Shown here: one piece after another, positions 1 to 11,659 of the stretch | Position numbering within the stretch: the stretch's first letter is position 1 | Layout: each line of letters opens with the position of its first letter | Origin: Deltaproteobacteria bacterium | GTDB taxonomy: Bacteria > SAR324 > NAC60-12 | DNA: 64,000 bases | Reading direction: 5' to 3' | Assembly: GCA_002685535.1 (NCBI GenBank) | Contig: NYXK01000071.1 | Coordinates: 1 to 64,000, forward strand | Position numbers and translations under genes: made by a program | The notes under the pieces: model-generated | Seen by the model: only the letters and a program-made list of their open reading frames with translations | Told to the model about the DNA's origin: nothing | The model's database searches: none

Positions 1-620
1 TTTGAGTTGAAGTTATAAATCTGAAGAAGATTGCGAAAATGCTAATTATAGCTAAAAAAGGAAAGTTTATAATTATCTTATTAAAGTTATAAGCGCATGT
101 TATTTTTTAGCGCGCACTTTCCTACCAAAAAAAAGGTTAAGCAAGTATTTGTAAATTGCAATATAAAACATTAATTAGGATTTACATTAAAGTAAATAAA
201 AACCAATTTGCAATTGAAAAGCTATTAAGTATTTAAATAAAGGGTTAAGTAATAAAAAAGAGAGTAAGATGGTAAAGAAAAAGAAAGAGGGCTGGAGGTT
301 TAAAGGGAAAAGGAGGCTTAATCTATTTTGACGGCTTAGCAAAAAGAAGTCAAAAAGGAAAGAATTTTAAATATCAAAAAAGTAAAATATTTATTAATAA
401 AACAATAAAAAAAAGCTTAAAAGATTAAATATAAATTAATTATTTTATTAGAAATAAATTATCTAAAGGATCGCAAAATTATTTATTTTAAAAAAAAAGA
501 ATATAAATTATAAATATGGGATTTTGTTAAAGAAAAGGGAAAGGCTTAAAAAAGAACTTTAAATTGGATGCAACTAATAAAAGATGGAATTAGCTAGAAA
601 AAGTCGCTTGATAAGTGGAA
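1..620. repeat. AT-rich, RIP-like degenerate block
   Basis: This stretch is very AT-rich, with many TA and poly-A/T runs and few C bases on the + strand. It has no reading frame of note, in sharp contrast to the balanced sequence beginning near 620. Such AT-rich blocks with abrupt edges are typical of transposon copies degraded by repeat-induced point mutation in ascomycetes. No open frame or terminal repeat survives to name the element, and it may continue beyond the left edge of the window. The transposon origin is inference; the composition shift is seen directly. Confidence 0.6.
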
Positions 621-820
621 ACTTTATGCTAACAATTTGTATGGCGAGCCCAAGGAAATCCAATGGGAATAGGAACAGAAATATATCGTACGTAATAACG
701 TGATAAGTACAAGTTATTGACTTACGCACTCATGTAAAAACAAGGCCTTCTCACTTTGAAATCATTGGCAATATTGTAAGCTTCTCACTTTAGATAATTA
801 TCCCCAACCTATTTTCAATC

Positions 821-3800
821 TTAGTTACGACGATACCTGAATCCCCTTATTATCTCTCCAATTGTTAGCCTGGTAAGATTTATCTCGTCTGTATAATCTC
901 CAAGGGCTAGCAGTGCATCATCTCGTAATTCTGACGCGGGAGGATGCTTCAAGAAATCGGTGATCGCCTTCTGACCCTTATCATCCCGGATCGGCATCAA
1001 CCGTTCGATCTTCTCAAGGAGCTCTCGCCACTGTTCTGCAGCTCTTTTGACGCTCTTTATCGCTATTTGTGTCCTCTGTAGTAATAACTCGCGATCGCGA
1101 AACAATTGGAATAGCCCAAGAATCTTTTGGCCATCAGTCTTTGTCTCAGAATTACGGCACGTCTCCGAGATCGCAGGTGCGAGATCATTCCAGATGGATA
1201 ACACAGAATCCACAGGCTGATCTTGCTGGAGAATTTTAGTGATGACTTTCGTCGCAGCGTCGGTGTTGCAAAATTTCGCATACTTCGTGAGCCGATCAGA
1301 AAGTATGTGACATAACTTGCGCACCGAAGCAAATTCTTCAAAGCTCTTGATGATCCTAAGTCCTAGGCTGGCAACCTCCTCTTGTATAGTGTAGTCGTGT
1401 GGTGCTATCGCACAAATGTAGAAGTTTTGAAAAGCCTCGGTTTCTGTCTCCATGTCCGTACATTCCGCGGAGGGCGTCCATTTTGTGATGATGATGCGCA
1501 GAACATCAAGAATAGATTCGTCATTCATCTCTCGGATGTCAGGTTTAACTTCCCCGTGCTCATAATGTAATGCAAGGACCACTGCCAGTCGGACCATTGC
1601 CGCCCTTTCCGCAGGGCAAAGGGCCAGCGATTTATTTTCCCGCGATCTTAGTAACATCCTCTGAAGTAGCATGGCTGCAGAATAGTGGGCTTGCTCCTGA
1701 ATTAAATCTTTCGGTGAGGCTTCTTTCCAAAGTGACGTGTTCCTTCGCACCTGAATATCTTTCCCTCGACTTGAATGTCTATCATCAGCTAAGGAGACAT
1801 GACCCAAGTGGCAAGAATGGGAAAGTTCCCATGAGATTGGCACCAGGAATTCTTGTTCGCAAGAAATGTCTGTCACAGTTCTGCAATATGCAAACATTTG
1901 ACATGACGAAGGTTGCTGAGAGTGATATGCCCCAAAAGAGATCAGATCACGTACAACTCTCGACTCGATGGTTGGAGCCAACGTCTTAGAATGCTCGTAG
2001 ATAGTATGAATATGCGGGACAATCATAGGAATCATTGCATCTCGAAGAGGCTCGATAAGGGGCAATTGATAGCGAACAGGAATATTCCCTGTTAAGAACT
2101 CTGCCGTCAGGTTCATCCACTGACGTTGCTCCCATGGTTCCATACGTGCAGATGCCCAAAAGTGGACTAACTATGCAAACATCAGCAGTCGACCTTGGAA
2201 GTATGGCATGAATCAAACGTACTGGATGAATAGAAATGCGTCTTCTGCTTGCAGTACGCTTGACAAGTGAGAAGGCTAAAAGTTTGCCAACGATCTCGTG
2301 GAACTTGGGTTTTGAGTTCATGCCTTGTATAAGAGCTCGAGCAACGCCATTCTCCCAGTCATTGAATGTGCTGATGGCGCCAGTAGTAGTCCATACGTCC
2401 CATCTTCTTTTGGTATCATATATAACTCTGAAGATGTCCTCTGATATGTCATTGTTGTTCATGAACGCAAGAAGATGGAGAAGTAAAGCCGCAGCTGGAG
2501 AATTATGTTGAACAAATCGAAAGGATATCTCCCAGGTCGTAAGTGCAGTATTGTATTTTCCATCTAAGTCAGATGATCTGGTTCTTTGGTACCTATTGTG
2601 CGAGGACCTGCCCAAGAGATCGGCCTTCTGTTGCTGGAATATTTCGATGTACTCATCAATGGTCAGGTGGTTCTCGTTGATGTAAGCTACCGCCTGGTCA
2701 ATGGCAAGCGCGAGGTACCCTAGGAGTTCGCAGAGGCTATTTACAGACTCTTGGTGGGAGTGAGCTTTGGTTTGGTCCTCCAGTTGAAGACTGCGAAAGA
2801 GAAATTCTGAAGCTTCGGCCGATGTCAGCTCGCCCACGTCGACAGCTGTACCAAGCCCTGCTGCGCCAGAGTTCCTGCTCGTGATGATCACGCATCCTCG
2901 ATCGAGCTGCACTAGAATGTCCTCAATGGTTTCCACCATATCCGGGTCATCCAAATTATCAATAATCATCAGCCAGTGGTATCGGTGATGTGTTGAATTC
3001 AGCCAATGGATTGTCTTTGACAACGATTCTCCACTTGCCAGCATTTGGCTCGTAATCATAGACTCATAGTCTGCAACGAGATTAACGGAAGAATTTCTGG
3101 TCCGCGACCTCGACGTTGATTCGGAAGACCCACTACGTGACGATTGGTGGCCTGGTATGGTCATTTGACGTGACAACCCGTTACGTAACCCGGAAAATGA
3201 TGATGCAAGAGAGCCACGACTTGTCCCATCAATCCATAATACTGCTAAATACTCGTTCCGATGCAGATGAGCGTATCGAGCAGCGATCTCGGTCTTACCG
3301 CCGCCTCCTAGACCAACAAGAACAGCACAACGCAAGTGGGAAGTGACCGACTTCGACAGTGGGTAAAGAATCTCATCTAGTCTGGACAAATGACGCTGAC
3401 GCCCAGTAAAATATGGATTGTCCCTCAGAGGAATATTGAAGAATTGATTGATGTTCCTGCCATATGTTGGCATTATTCCTTTCGGATTTCGAGAGATTGA
3501 TCTTTCCAGGTAGTCTTGGATTTCACTTCTACTTAAAGGTCGGCTGATCAGGAAGGCATGGCCAATGTCTTCGTAATCCTCATTTACTGAATCTAATGCC
3601 CGAGAGCTGACAAGATCCTTGTCGAGTTCTGTCCACCCATTGCGAATCAGGAATCCGAAATTCCCTTTTGGGGAAATCGATCTACTTAACGAGCTCGCGC
3701 CATTGGATTCGTGCCGCAGTTCAATGGGCTTCCGGGGCCACTTTCTTCGGCTCGGCGTTGACATCTCTCCTATGTCGGGCGCAGTCCTTGTTCTGAAGGG

Positions 3801-5047
3801 AACCCGTACTTCATTATACTGAATTTCTGGTTCTAGTGTCTCTAATAACTATATCAGCAAAATGACCCCGAAATATCGCTCCCCGAGAGAATGAAGTATA
3901 CTGAAGCAGAGCTTTTCTCCGATGCAAGATCCAAAGCTATACAACTATTTGCAGGAACCGACTCATGTTTTCCGCAGCAAAATGGAATAGACGCACCGAT
4001 GCAGTATGTGTCTTGAAGGGACGCACTTTCTCCTTCCCTAATGTGGGCATCTTTGTAGTCCTGCTCAATCTGACCTCTGCTGTCCTTCCCAAAGATATCC
4101 TCCAGTGGACTTGTCTTAGCTATGTCCGCAGGCGGTATGATTGACAAAACCTCTTTTGCACAGGCTGCCGATACACCTGCCGCGTAGGCCTGCCACCTTT
4201 TGTTCTTATGGGAATCGGAATAGTCACAAATACCTCGAATGATGAGGCAGGGGAAGCTGTTCATCAAGCCAGCCGCCTCCATCTCAAAGCAGAGTACGCC
4301 ACCAAACTCCGCGCTTACCGTGTCTCTTTCGGTCGCATGCCTCATAACTTGGTTACCAGAAGCGATTATACCATAGTGGACAATTGTTTCCTCGGCTCTC
4401 CGACGCGGTCGATCCACCCTCTTATCTGTCCTGCATGAGCTGCAAGTCGATCCTCCCTCATGCTCGTACGTTGCTTCGTACAAAATATCTGGTCCAGCCG
4501 CTTCGCGATTGAACTCCTGGAGATGGCTCAGTTTTGAGGCGTATTCCGCAAGTTTGCTGCGTTGCCGAAGGTGGCTCGCTCGCATCTTTGCAATCGCACT
4601 AAGTAGCATCAGGGGCGGGCAGTTGATGAATCCTGTTCGTTGAAAGCCACTAGGAACAGTCTTCACAAAGTCGTACTGAATGACACCTCCATAGCCCTTC
4701 TGCGGCTGGCTGATTACAACATCCCCAAGCCGAATATCTGAATCTGTACTCGGAACGCCACCGCCAATCCCAACCATCAGGCCAAACCGTACTGACTTGA
4801 ATGTCGCTTTCATCTGCGTTGCCACCGCTGCCGCAGGGTTATTGCCTATCAAACCTGCTGGTAAACAGACGATGACAATGTTCTGATCGGCCATGCGTCC
4901 GAGGGAGTATAGGTTGTGATCATTCTCATCGTGCTCGACGTCTTCATGCTCCTCATCTAGCAACTCTTGTGCAGCGGCTAGCTCAATTGGCAGCGCACAA
5001 ATCCATCCTACGGTATAATCATCGCGTCGCAGACGACGTTGAGCCAT
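821..5047 (-). CDS. NOD-like receptor: PNP/UDP-phosphorylase-like domain, NB-ARC, helical C-terminus
   Basis: Three exons (5047-3902, 3848-2223, 2170-821) encode 1373 residues. Introns of 53 nt (3849-3901) and 52 nt (2171-2222) join three open frames. The second splice restores the fungal NLR motif HPLVHFWASARM (about 923-934). Residues 10-310 match the PNP_UDP fold used as N-terminal domain in fungal NLRs (VGWICALPIELAAAQ, GIGGG, EMEAAGLMNSFPCLIIRGIC). A Walker A motif GLGGGGKTE lies near 561-569, and a Walker B-like LMIIDNLDD follows, as in NB-ARC/NACHT-type STAND ATPases. The C-terminal 440 residues are probably helical; I see no clear ankyrin, TPR or WD40 repeat. Family members act in non-self recognition and programmed cell death. 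A Ser/Arg-rich low-complexity insert follows the P-loop. The first intron has a weak donor (GTATAC), so that junction is less certain than the second. Confidence 0.85.
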
Positions 5048-5456
5048 CGTGTCTTCGTCTTACGTGATAGGACAGAGGGTTCGTGGAAGTGCGGCTCGTT
5101 GGGGTCGTAATTCTGTTCTGGAGGCTCTTACAGAGGCTTTAGACATCCTGTTACCGGCCTCGTGTTGCCGCGGCTCATGCTGTTGGTTGGCGCTTAAGTG
5201 TTATAAATAGAGATGGTGGCTTCTGTCTCGTGCCGCCCGCGTCTCGCTCCGTAATGTGCACCCTGCCAAGAGAAGAACTCAATTGAAATCAGTCATCGAA
5301 AGGCGCTAATTTGTATAATCATTGTAAGTGACCGAAAGGCCTTTCCCACTTCTCGACGCCCAAACGATTATCGATTGGATAGTACCGGAACCAAGTCCGC
5401 GGTAACATACAAGGGTGGATCATAGTTCAGAGGCTGAAGCCACGCATCAAGCACAA
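5048..5456. other. Intergenic, nothing recognised
   Basis: This is the upstream region of the NOD-like receptor gene and the downstream region of the UNC93-like transporter. I see no credible reading frame or repeat. Confidence 0.5.
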
Positions 5457-7052
5457 TCACTTTCCATCCACTCTTGCATCAGCAACTCTCTCCCTCTCTT
5501 GTGAAGCATATCCCTGTCGTGAAGCATGTCCCTCTCGCTCGAGCTTCTTGTCTCCCAGGCTGACACCAATCTGTCGTACAACCAACCATCCAGGCAACAA
5601 AGCCAAGCCCCAAAGGCCGAAATTGAGGTAAACTCCTCCTACCTCTGCGAAGATCTTGATACTGTTCAATCCGTACTGAGGAAAGTTAGCCGTGTTCTCG
5701 GAGGAGTGAATGAAAACTTACGCTGACTGCCTGCACCGCGGATTCTGTTCCTCTCAAGAGACCAGCAATTCGAATGACTTCTGCACCAGTTCCCGCCAGT
5801 TCACCAACAACGAAATACCTGAACTCGTCAGTATGCCGGGCTCCAAAGTTGGATATGATGGACTTACAAGTACATGTAGTTGACCTGGAATCCAATGACC
5901 CAGAACAAAAACAGTGCAAAGCCTTTACCGAAACCCTTGTCAGCCCAATCGAAAGTCGGCTTGGTCTTATGGAAATCCGTGACCAAGATCGTCGCCCAGA
6001 TCCACCATACACCTTGGAGTCCAAGAATGGCAATGTATGCCACCCTCGCTCTGGTCTTGAGACTAAACTTCTTGGAGTCCAGAAACGCACCAAGGACGTT
6101 ACCACCAATCATGGCCACGATACCTGAAAGAAAAGAGCCCAAAGCCCGCGCTCGCACACTAAACCACAATGATTGGAAGGTGAAGAATACTGCTTCGGCG
6201 TAAACTGCCTGTGCGATCACCGGAACCAGGAGAAGGAAGTTCTTGCTGAAAAATAGCTTGGTATTTGCTCTCAGTTCGTACATGGCATTGTTGGTGATAG
6301 CCAGTTTGACTTTTACTCCATCAGTTCTCTGAACCTTTTCTGGCTTGTTCAAAAGAAGTCCTGCAAAAGGACCAAGTGCCTGCAAAGCGATGAACGCCAA
6401 GTAGACATTGTACGAGACCTTCCCGGCTTTGGAATTGTTGGCGTTGATGCCCAGATTGATGGCTCCACCGAGGACTTGGCCACCAATTCGAAAGCTGAGC
6501 CAAAACCCAAGGAATCGTCCTTGATTATGGGGTTCGGGATACGCCAGGGCAATTGCTGCTTCGGCCATCCAGAACGCACCTGCGGAGATGCCACATAGAG
6601 CTGCACCGAGGAGCACGAACCATTCATTGCCAAAACGGTTGTTGGTGTACAACCCCGCAGCGTAGGGAGCATAACCCATGGTTCCGAAGATCAAGGTATA
6701 CTTGATGCCGATAGCCTTGACGAGGATGGGTGAGAAGAAGCAGGAGACAACCATGAGGCAGAAAGTCAACGCGTTGGCGGCATTGACGAGGTATGGTTTC
6801 TGCTGTCCGCCTGCACCGAGAGAGTTCATCGCTCCCCAGATACCTGGAGCGAGAAAGTTGCAGATGCCTAGAATGAGAGCATTGTAAAACGTGCTGCGAT
6901 ACCATTTTGCTTTAGAGATGTCAGCGGGTGCAGTAAACCCGGAGAGGTAACTTACGTTTGATGTACTCGCGAGTCACAGGTTGAGCTTCATTGTCAGAAG
7001 AAGACAGTTCAGTGTCCACCTGAGATTCTCCTTTTGACTGAGGCTCTGACAT
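5457..7052 (-). CDS. UNC93-like major facilitator (DUF895 family)
   Basis: Four exons (7052-6956, 6909-5868, 5818-5722, 5675-5457) encode 484 residues. The introns are 46, 49 and 46 nt with GTAAGT-type donors. The start is the ATG opening MSEPQSKGESQ. A hydrophilic N-terminus is followed by about eleven membrane segments. The block KWYRSTFYNALILGICNF and the downstream GIWGAMNSLGAGG are characteristic of fungal UNC93-like transporters, as are ALCGISAGAFWMAEAAIALA and FAEVGGVYLNFGLWGLALLP. The C-terminal tail is charged and cytosolic. The substrate of fungal members is generally unknown. The gene ends 441 bp from a flavin monooxygenase on the same strand, and a Baeyer-Villiger monooxygenase lies beyond that. 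A role moving the substrate or product of those enzymes is possible but is inference. All key segments are present and the gene appears intact. Confidence 0.9.
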
Positions 7053-7492
7053 GATGACGGGCTGGTCTGAAGAGAAGTTGACTTTGGCATATGCATTCGG
7101 AAGTCGATGTTCCTAAAGCCATGGGATTGGCCAGACTTATATCATATTCGAACATCATCTCAACCGTATCTGGCTATGGATAAACTTTTCCTGGTGCGAA
7201 CTATGATAAGACTTTGATTGCATGGCGTGCGATGGCGAAAGACATGCCTGGTAAGCACGTTTCCTGAGACCCACTCCGGGTTCTCCAAGATCAGCATAGC
7301 TTCATCCAGTCCGGCACTTGTCAACTCGAATCATGTAGGGCTCAACTCGAGCTAGAAAGTCTAGCCACATGTCAGAAGATCAAGTCACTACTGAGCGCAG
7401 AAAACCCCAGGTAGAAATTGTCTTTCGCATTCATGCGACGCGCTGTCGCTTGGCGGGACTATCTATTGCTTCCTTGACACCATTCGCTTTCT
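7053..7492. other. Intergenic, promoter side of transporter
   Basis: This stretch separates the transporter start from the monooxygenase stop. No gene is seen; it presumably carries the transporter promoter. Confidence 0.5.
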
Positions 7493-8935
7493 TCACACCA
7501 TTTGCCGCCTCTTTGAATACGCAGGTAATTCCTCCCCCGCTTTCCAAAAGAATTTGGCACCTGGATGCGTCTCAGACAATCTGCAGTGCCCTGCAAGACC
7601 AAGATAATTCTCTCTCAACGTTCCACCAGGAACGGCATAATCATCCCAGAAAATACCTCGTCTCCTCAATTCTGGCAAGAGATGCTCAATGATATCATCA
7701 AATGTCTCAGGTACAGCTGCATAGCTGAGATTGAAGCCATCGACATCAGCAACCTCAGCCCACCTCTGTAGTTCATCTGCAACGGTTTTGGGGCTACCAA
7801 TAACCTTCGCTCCATTCCCTCCAATGATGAGGTGCTCCGCGATAGTTTTCTTGTTCCACTTGGTACCTTCAGGCGACGACTTCGCCCAGTGATTGACCAT
7901 ACTCCTAACCGCCGGCGGAGCTGTATCAAGGAATCTGAAGTCCTCATCATCTCCATATTTCCCCAGATCATATCCGGACCAGCCTCCAAACAATGCCAAT
8001 GCGCCTTCCCTGTCTCCATAGCTGGCCAGCTCCCTGAACCTCTCATGTGCCTTCTCATCCGTCTCTGCAACAATCACCAACAGTCCAGCAACAATCTTTA
8101 TACTGTTGGGATCCCGGCCAAACTCGTTCGCCTGCGTGCGTATCGAGTCAACGGAGGGCCTGACCAACTCCGCAGTATGTCCATTGAGGAAAATCGCCTC
8201 AGCGTGGGTAGCGGCAAACTTTCTTCCAGCACTTGAAGTTCCTGCCTGAAAGAGAAAAGGCGTTCTTTGCTTCGAAGGCTCGCAGACGTGTGGCCCAGGG
8301 ATGTCGAAGTGCTTTCCCTTGTGATTTATTTGTCGAACAGCTTTCGGGTCCGCATACGATCCCTTTGGCGCAGCACTCACAGCATTGTCCCTCCACGACC
8401 CTTCCCAAAGTTTGTATGTAACCTCCATGTATTCGTTCGCGATTCGATATCGTTCATCATGCTCGACTTGGGTATTCAGACCGAAGTTCCTCGCCGCAGA
8501 GTCGAGGTAGGATGTGACAATATTCCACGCGACCCTTCCTTCGCTGAGATGGTCCACGGTCGAGAACTTCCTCGCTAACATGTATGGGTTCTCGTACGTG
8601 GTTGAGGCCGTAACACCAAAGCCAATACTCTCTGTCGCTGCAGCCATCGCAGGAATGCTGTACAGGGGATCGTTGATTGGGAATTGAGCAGCTGCAGGAA
8701 TCGTAGCATCCAAGTTTGCGGGACCATTGTAAACATCATAGCCACCTAAAACATCCGCGAAGAAGATGGCGTGGAATTTGGCCTTCTCGAGCTTCTGTGC
8801 GAGCGAAATCCAGTGCTTGATATTGGCATACTTGGTGCTGGTATCGGCTGGGTACTTCCAGAGACCTGGATTCAAATGCCCCGGCGCTTGCATTGCAAAG
8901 GCATTGAGAATTAACTGTTTCTTTGGGGGAGACAT
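7493..8935 (-). CDS. NtaA/SnaA/DszA-family FMN-dependent monooxygenase
   Basis: This single exon encodes 480 residues, the usual length for the NtaA/SnaA/DszA branch of bacterial-luciferase-like monooxygenases. The family fold is visible throughout: LILNAFAMQAPGHLNPGLWK at the N-terminus, KFHAIFFADVLGGYDVY, TASTTYENPYMLARKFSTVD, LSEGRVAWNIVTSYLDSAARNFG, and TPFLFQAGTSSAGRKFAATH with its flavin-phosphate-binding character. Members oxidise small carbon, nitrogen or sulfur compounds using reduced FMN from a separate flavin reductase; no such reductase lies nearby. The protein is probably cytosolic, as there is no signal peptide. Fungal copies of this mainly bacterial family are often suspected to derive from horizontal transfer, and the lack of introns fits that, but neither proves it. 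The gene is divergent from a Baeyer-Villiger monooxygenase across 799 bp. The substrate cannot be told from sequence. Confidence 0.92.
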   Translation of the reverse strand: MSPPKKQLILNAFAMQAPGHLNPGLWKYPADTSTKYANIKHWISLAQKLEKAKFHAIFFADVLGGYDVYNGPANLDATIPAAAQFPINDPLYSIPAMAAATESIGFGVTASTTYENPYMLARKFSTVDHLSEGRVAWNIVTSYLDSAARNFGLNTQVEHDERYRIANEYMEVTYKLWEGSWRDNAVSAAPKGSYADPKAVRQINHKGKHFDIPGPHVCEPSKQRTPFLFQAGTSSAGRKFAATHAEAIFLNGHTAELVRPSVDSIRTQANEFGRDPNSIKIVAGLLVIVAETDEKAHERFRELASYGDREGALALFGGWSGYDLGKYGDDEDFRFLDTAPPAVRSMVNHWAKSSPEGTKWNKKTIAEHLIIGGNGAKVIGSPKTVADELQRWAEVADVDGFNLSYAAVPETFDDIIEHLLPELRRRGIFWDDYAVPGGTLRENYLGLAGHCRLSETHPGAKFFWKAGEELPAYSKRRQMV

Positions 8936-9734
8936 GACTGCAATTGAGCCTTGGATGTACAGATAGTGGATGAGAAGTCTCGGAGTAAATTGAAGCAGAC
9001 GCGTCTGAAATCGCGTTGGAGATAATGAAGCTCTGGAAGCTCTCCAGCGCTACAGAAAAGGTACTTCCACTCACCTACTAGCTCAACAAGGGTCCCATAG
9101 CTGACTTTTCATCGGCGCAAGACGGTGTTGAGGGCGATGATAAGAACCCGTGATTTTCGCGGTTGTTGATTGACTGTTGATGACGTTTTTATCCTTGTCG
9201 GATTCGTAAACACTGTTTTCTCCACATTGACACTCTAGCGTACCGCTAGTCATGAGCTTAATTTGACGTTTGCAAATACATTTGCCTGCAACTTGCTTAG
9301 GACTCCTCAAAAATAGGGGTCGGAATACCTTGAACAGTTAGTGCTGTTGTGATCCTGCATGAGATAGCTCTTGGTCCCGAGATTCGTCATTCCCATCTTC
9401 AATCTCATCATATTGTGAAATCGACACTGGAAGCAATTATCTGAAGCGGGGTTCTTCGAGATAAGGTCCTCAAGTGAGGGGTAGTAGTGTCTCTTGTGCG
9501 TGTGCGCTTCGTTTTGTTCCTGGAGCTTGGACTTGACAGTAAGAAGCGTGATCCTTATCTCCCGCCAGATGCTGTTATCATCTGCGATGCGGATAGCGTG
9601 ATGGTTTGTCTTGCACGAGTGAATTGATAGTGGGATGTTTTGCGAGCCTTGTGTAAGGTGATTTTTATCTATTCTTCGTATGTTCACTTTCGCATTCTTC
9701 TTTTTGTATAGCTCCTGTATTCTGCTTCCAAAAA
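8936..9734. promoter_or_regulatory. Shared divergent promoter region of two monooxygenase genes
   Basis: These 799 bp separate the starts of the minus-strand flavin monooxygenase and the plus-strand Baeyer-Villiger monooxygenase. No credible coding sequence is seen. The head-to-head layout allows joint regulation, but I recognised no specific binding site. Confidence 0.45.
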
Positions 9735-11659
9735 ATGGCACCTTCACTCGAAACAGTGCCTTCACACGAAGTGCATTTGCCCGTGTTGATCAAAGACAAG
9801 TCTTCGGCGACTGTCCAGTCTTTGCCGGTCTCCAAGGCCCACGACGATGAAGTGAAGGATATCAAGAACGGAACCCATATACCAGAACTCACACAAACTG
9901 CTGTGCAGAGGCCCCTCAAAACTTTTGAACTAGAAGACCATCCAATTGATGCGCCATCAAAGATCCGGGTGCGTTTCCTATAAACCAACACAAAAATTAC
10001 TGACTTACAGCAGAACAGGTCGCAGTCATTGGAGCTGGTCTCGCAGGAATCACAGCTGGAGTACTGCTCCCAGTCAAAGTTCCAGGTATCGAATTGCAAA
10101 TCTTCGATAAGAACGCTGATGTTGGAGGGACATGGTACGAGAATATCTACCCTGGAGTGCGCTGCGACATCCCCGCCAATGTCTACCAATCCACCTTCGA
10201 GCCCAAGACAAATTGGACAGAAGAATATGCTCAAGGAGCAGAGATTCTGGAGTACTGGCAGAGCGTCGCACATAAATACAATGTCCATCAGTATCTCAAG
10301 CTGCGACACAAAATTGCTGGTGCAAAGTGGGATGAAGAAACTGGTCGATGGACGTTGCGAGTGGAGAATCTCTCGACAGGAGAAATTTATGCCCCAGAGT
10401 TTGATGTGGTGATTACGGCCATTGGTCGATTCAATGCCTGGAAGTTGCCAGATTACCCAGGTATCAAAGAGTACCAAGGACACCTCCGACACTCGTCTGC
10501 TTGGGACCCAAAGTTTGATCCCACAGGAAAAAATGTTGCGGTGATTGGGAATGGAGCGAGCGGTATTCAAGTTGTCCCCAACATTCAGCCTCTTGTCAAA
10601 CACCTCGACCACTACGCTCGTAGTCCAACTTGGATCGCAGGATCATTTGGTGGTGAAGGACCAGGGCGCCGGTTGGAGCCAAACTATTATGCGAAAGAAT
10701 TGCTGGACTCATTCGATGATCCCGAGACGTATCACAAGTTCCGGAAAGATCTGGAATCAACATTCTACAGGCGTTTTGGGACGCTGTTCAAAGGTAGCGA
10801 GACGAACAAGGCTCTACGAGAAGACTTCATAAAGCTGATGGCGGAGCGGCTAAAGAAGAAGCCAGAACTTTTCGAACATATCGTACCAGACTTCTCACCA
10901 AATTGTCGACGTCTGACTCCTGGTCCAGGATATTTGGAAGCACTAACCGAAGAGAACGTCAGCTTCATCCGCACACCGATCAGTCACTTCACCGAGGAGG
11001 GAATCGTCACTACTGATGGCATTGAGAGGAAGGTCGATGCAGTCATATGCTCGACAGGAGCGAATGTTGACATGAGACCACCATTTCCGATCATTGCAAA
11101 CGGGAAGGACCTCCGAGATGTCTGGTCCCCAGATCCTCTCACCTACCTCGGTTTCTCAACACCTTCATTTCCAAATCTTGTTCACGTCCAAGGACCAAAT
11201 GCAGCAGGTCACAGTGGGACAGTCCCCAATCAGGTCGAAACGCAATTGACGTATATAGCCAAGCTTCTTCGGAAAGTGAACACCCAAGGCATCAAATCTT
11301 TCACTCCGTCGCAAGCTGCCACGGATGATTTCATAGCCTACTCAGACTCTTTCTTCCTCAAGACAGTATTCTCGGAGAATTGTAGTTCCTGGGCAAACGG
11401 TGGTCGACCTGGTGGGAGGATTCACGGGCACTGGCCAGGAAGTGCGTCGCATGTGAACTTTCTAAGACGAGATCCAAGATGGGAGGATTGGGAATGGAAG
11501 TACAAGACCAAGACTAATAATCGGTTCGCGTGGTTGGGCAATGGTTGGACAACGAAGGAGCAGAGAGGAGAAGGAGACTTGACGCCGTATTTGAAGAAGC
11601 CGGCGGATATAGATTTGAGGAGTTATCATGAGAGCTGGTTCGAGGGTCTAGATGGGTAA
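9735..11659 (+). CDS. Baeyer-Villiger-type flavin monooxygenase
   Basis: Two exons (9735-9968 and 10019-11659, intron 50 nt) encode 624 residues. After a variable N-terminus of about 78 residues comes the FAD-binding VAVIGAGLAG (79-88), then DVGGTWYENIYPG, the second Rossmann motif VIGNGASG (about 250-257), and the Baeyer-Villiger fingerprint region YQGHLRHSSAWD (about 230-241). In the textbook fingerprint the first residue is Phe; here it is Tyr, a common variation among fungal proteins. The family uses FAD and NADPH to insert oxygen next to a ketone, giving an ester or lactone. The splice places the first glycine motif directly in frame, which supports the intron. The gene is head-to-head with an FMN-dependent monooxygenase and near an UNC93-like transporter. 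Substrate unknown; gene intact. Confidence 0.92.

Noticed and set aside
5686-6127. Several frames on both strands within the transporter gene
   Set aside because: They are shadows of the transporter's exons and introns.
9665-10612. 315-residue minus-strand open frame
   Set aside because: It lies antisense to the exon 1/intron/exon 2 start of the Baeyer-Villiger gene and has no family resemblance.
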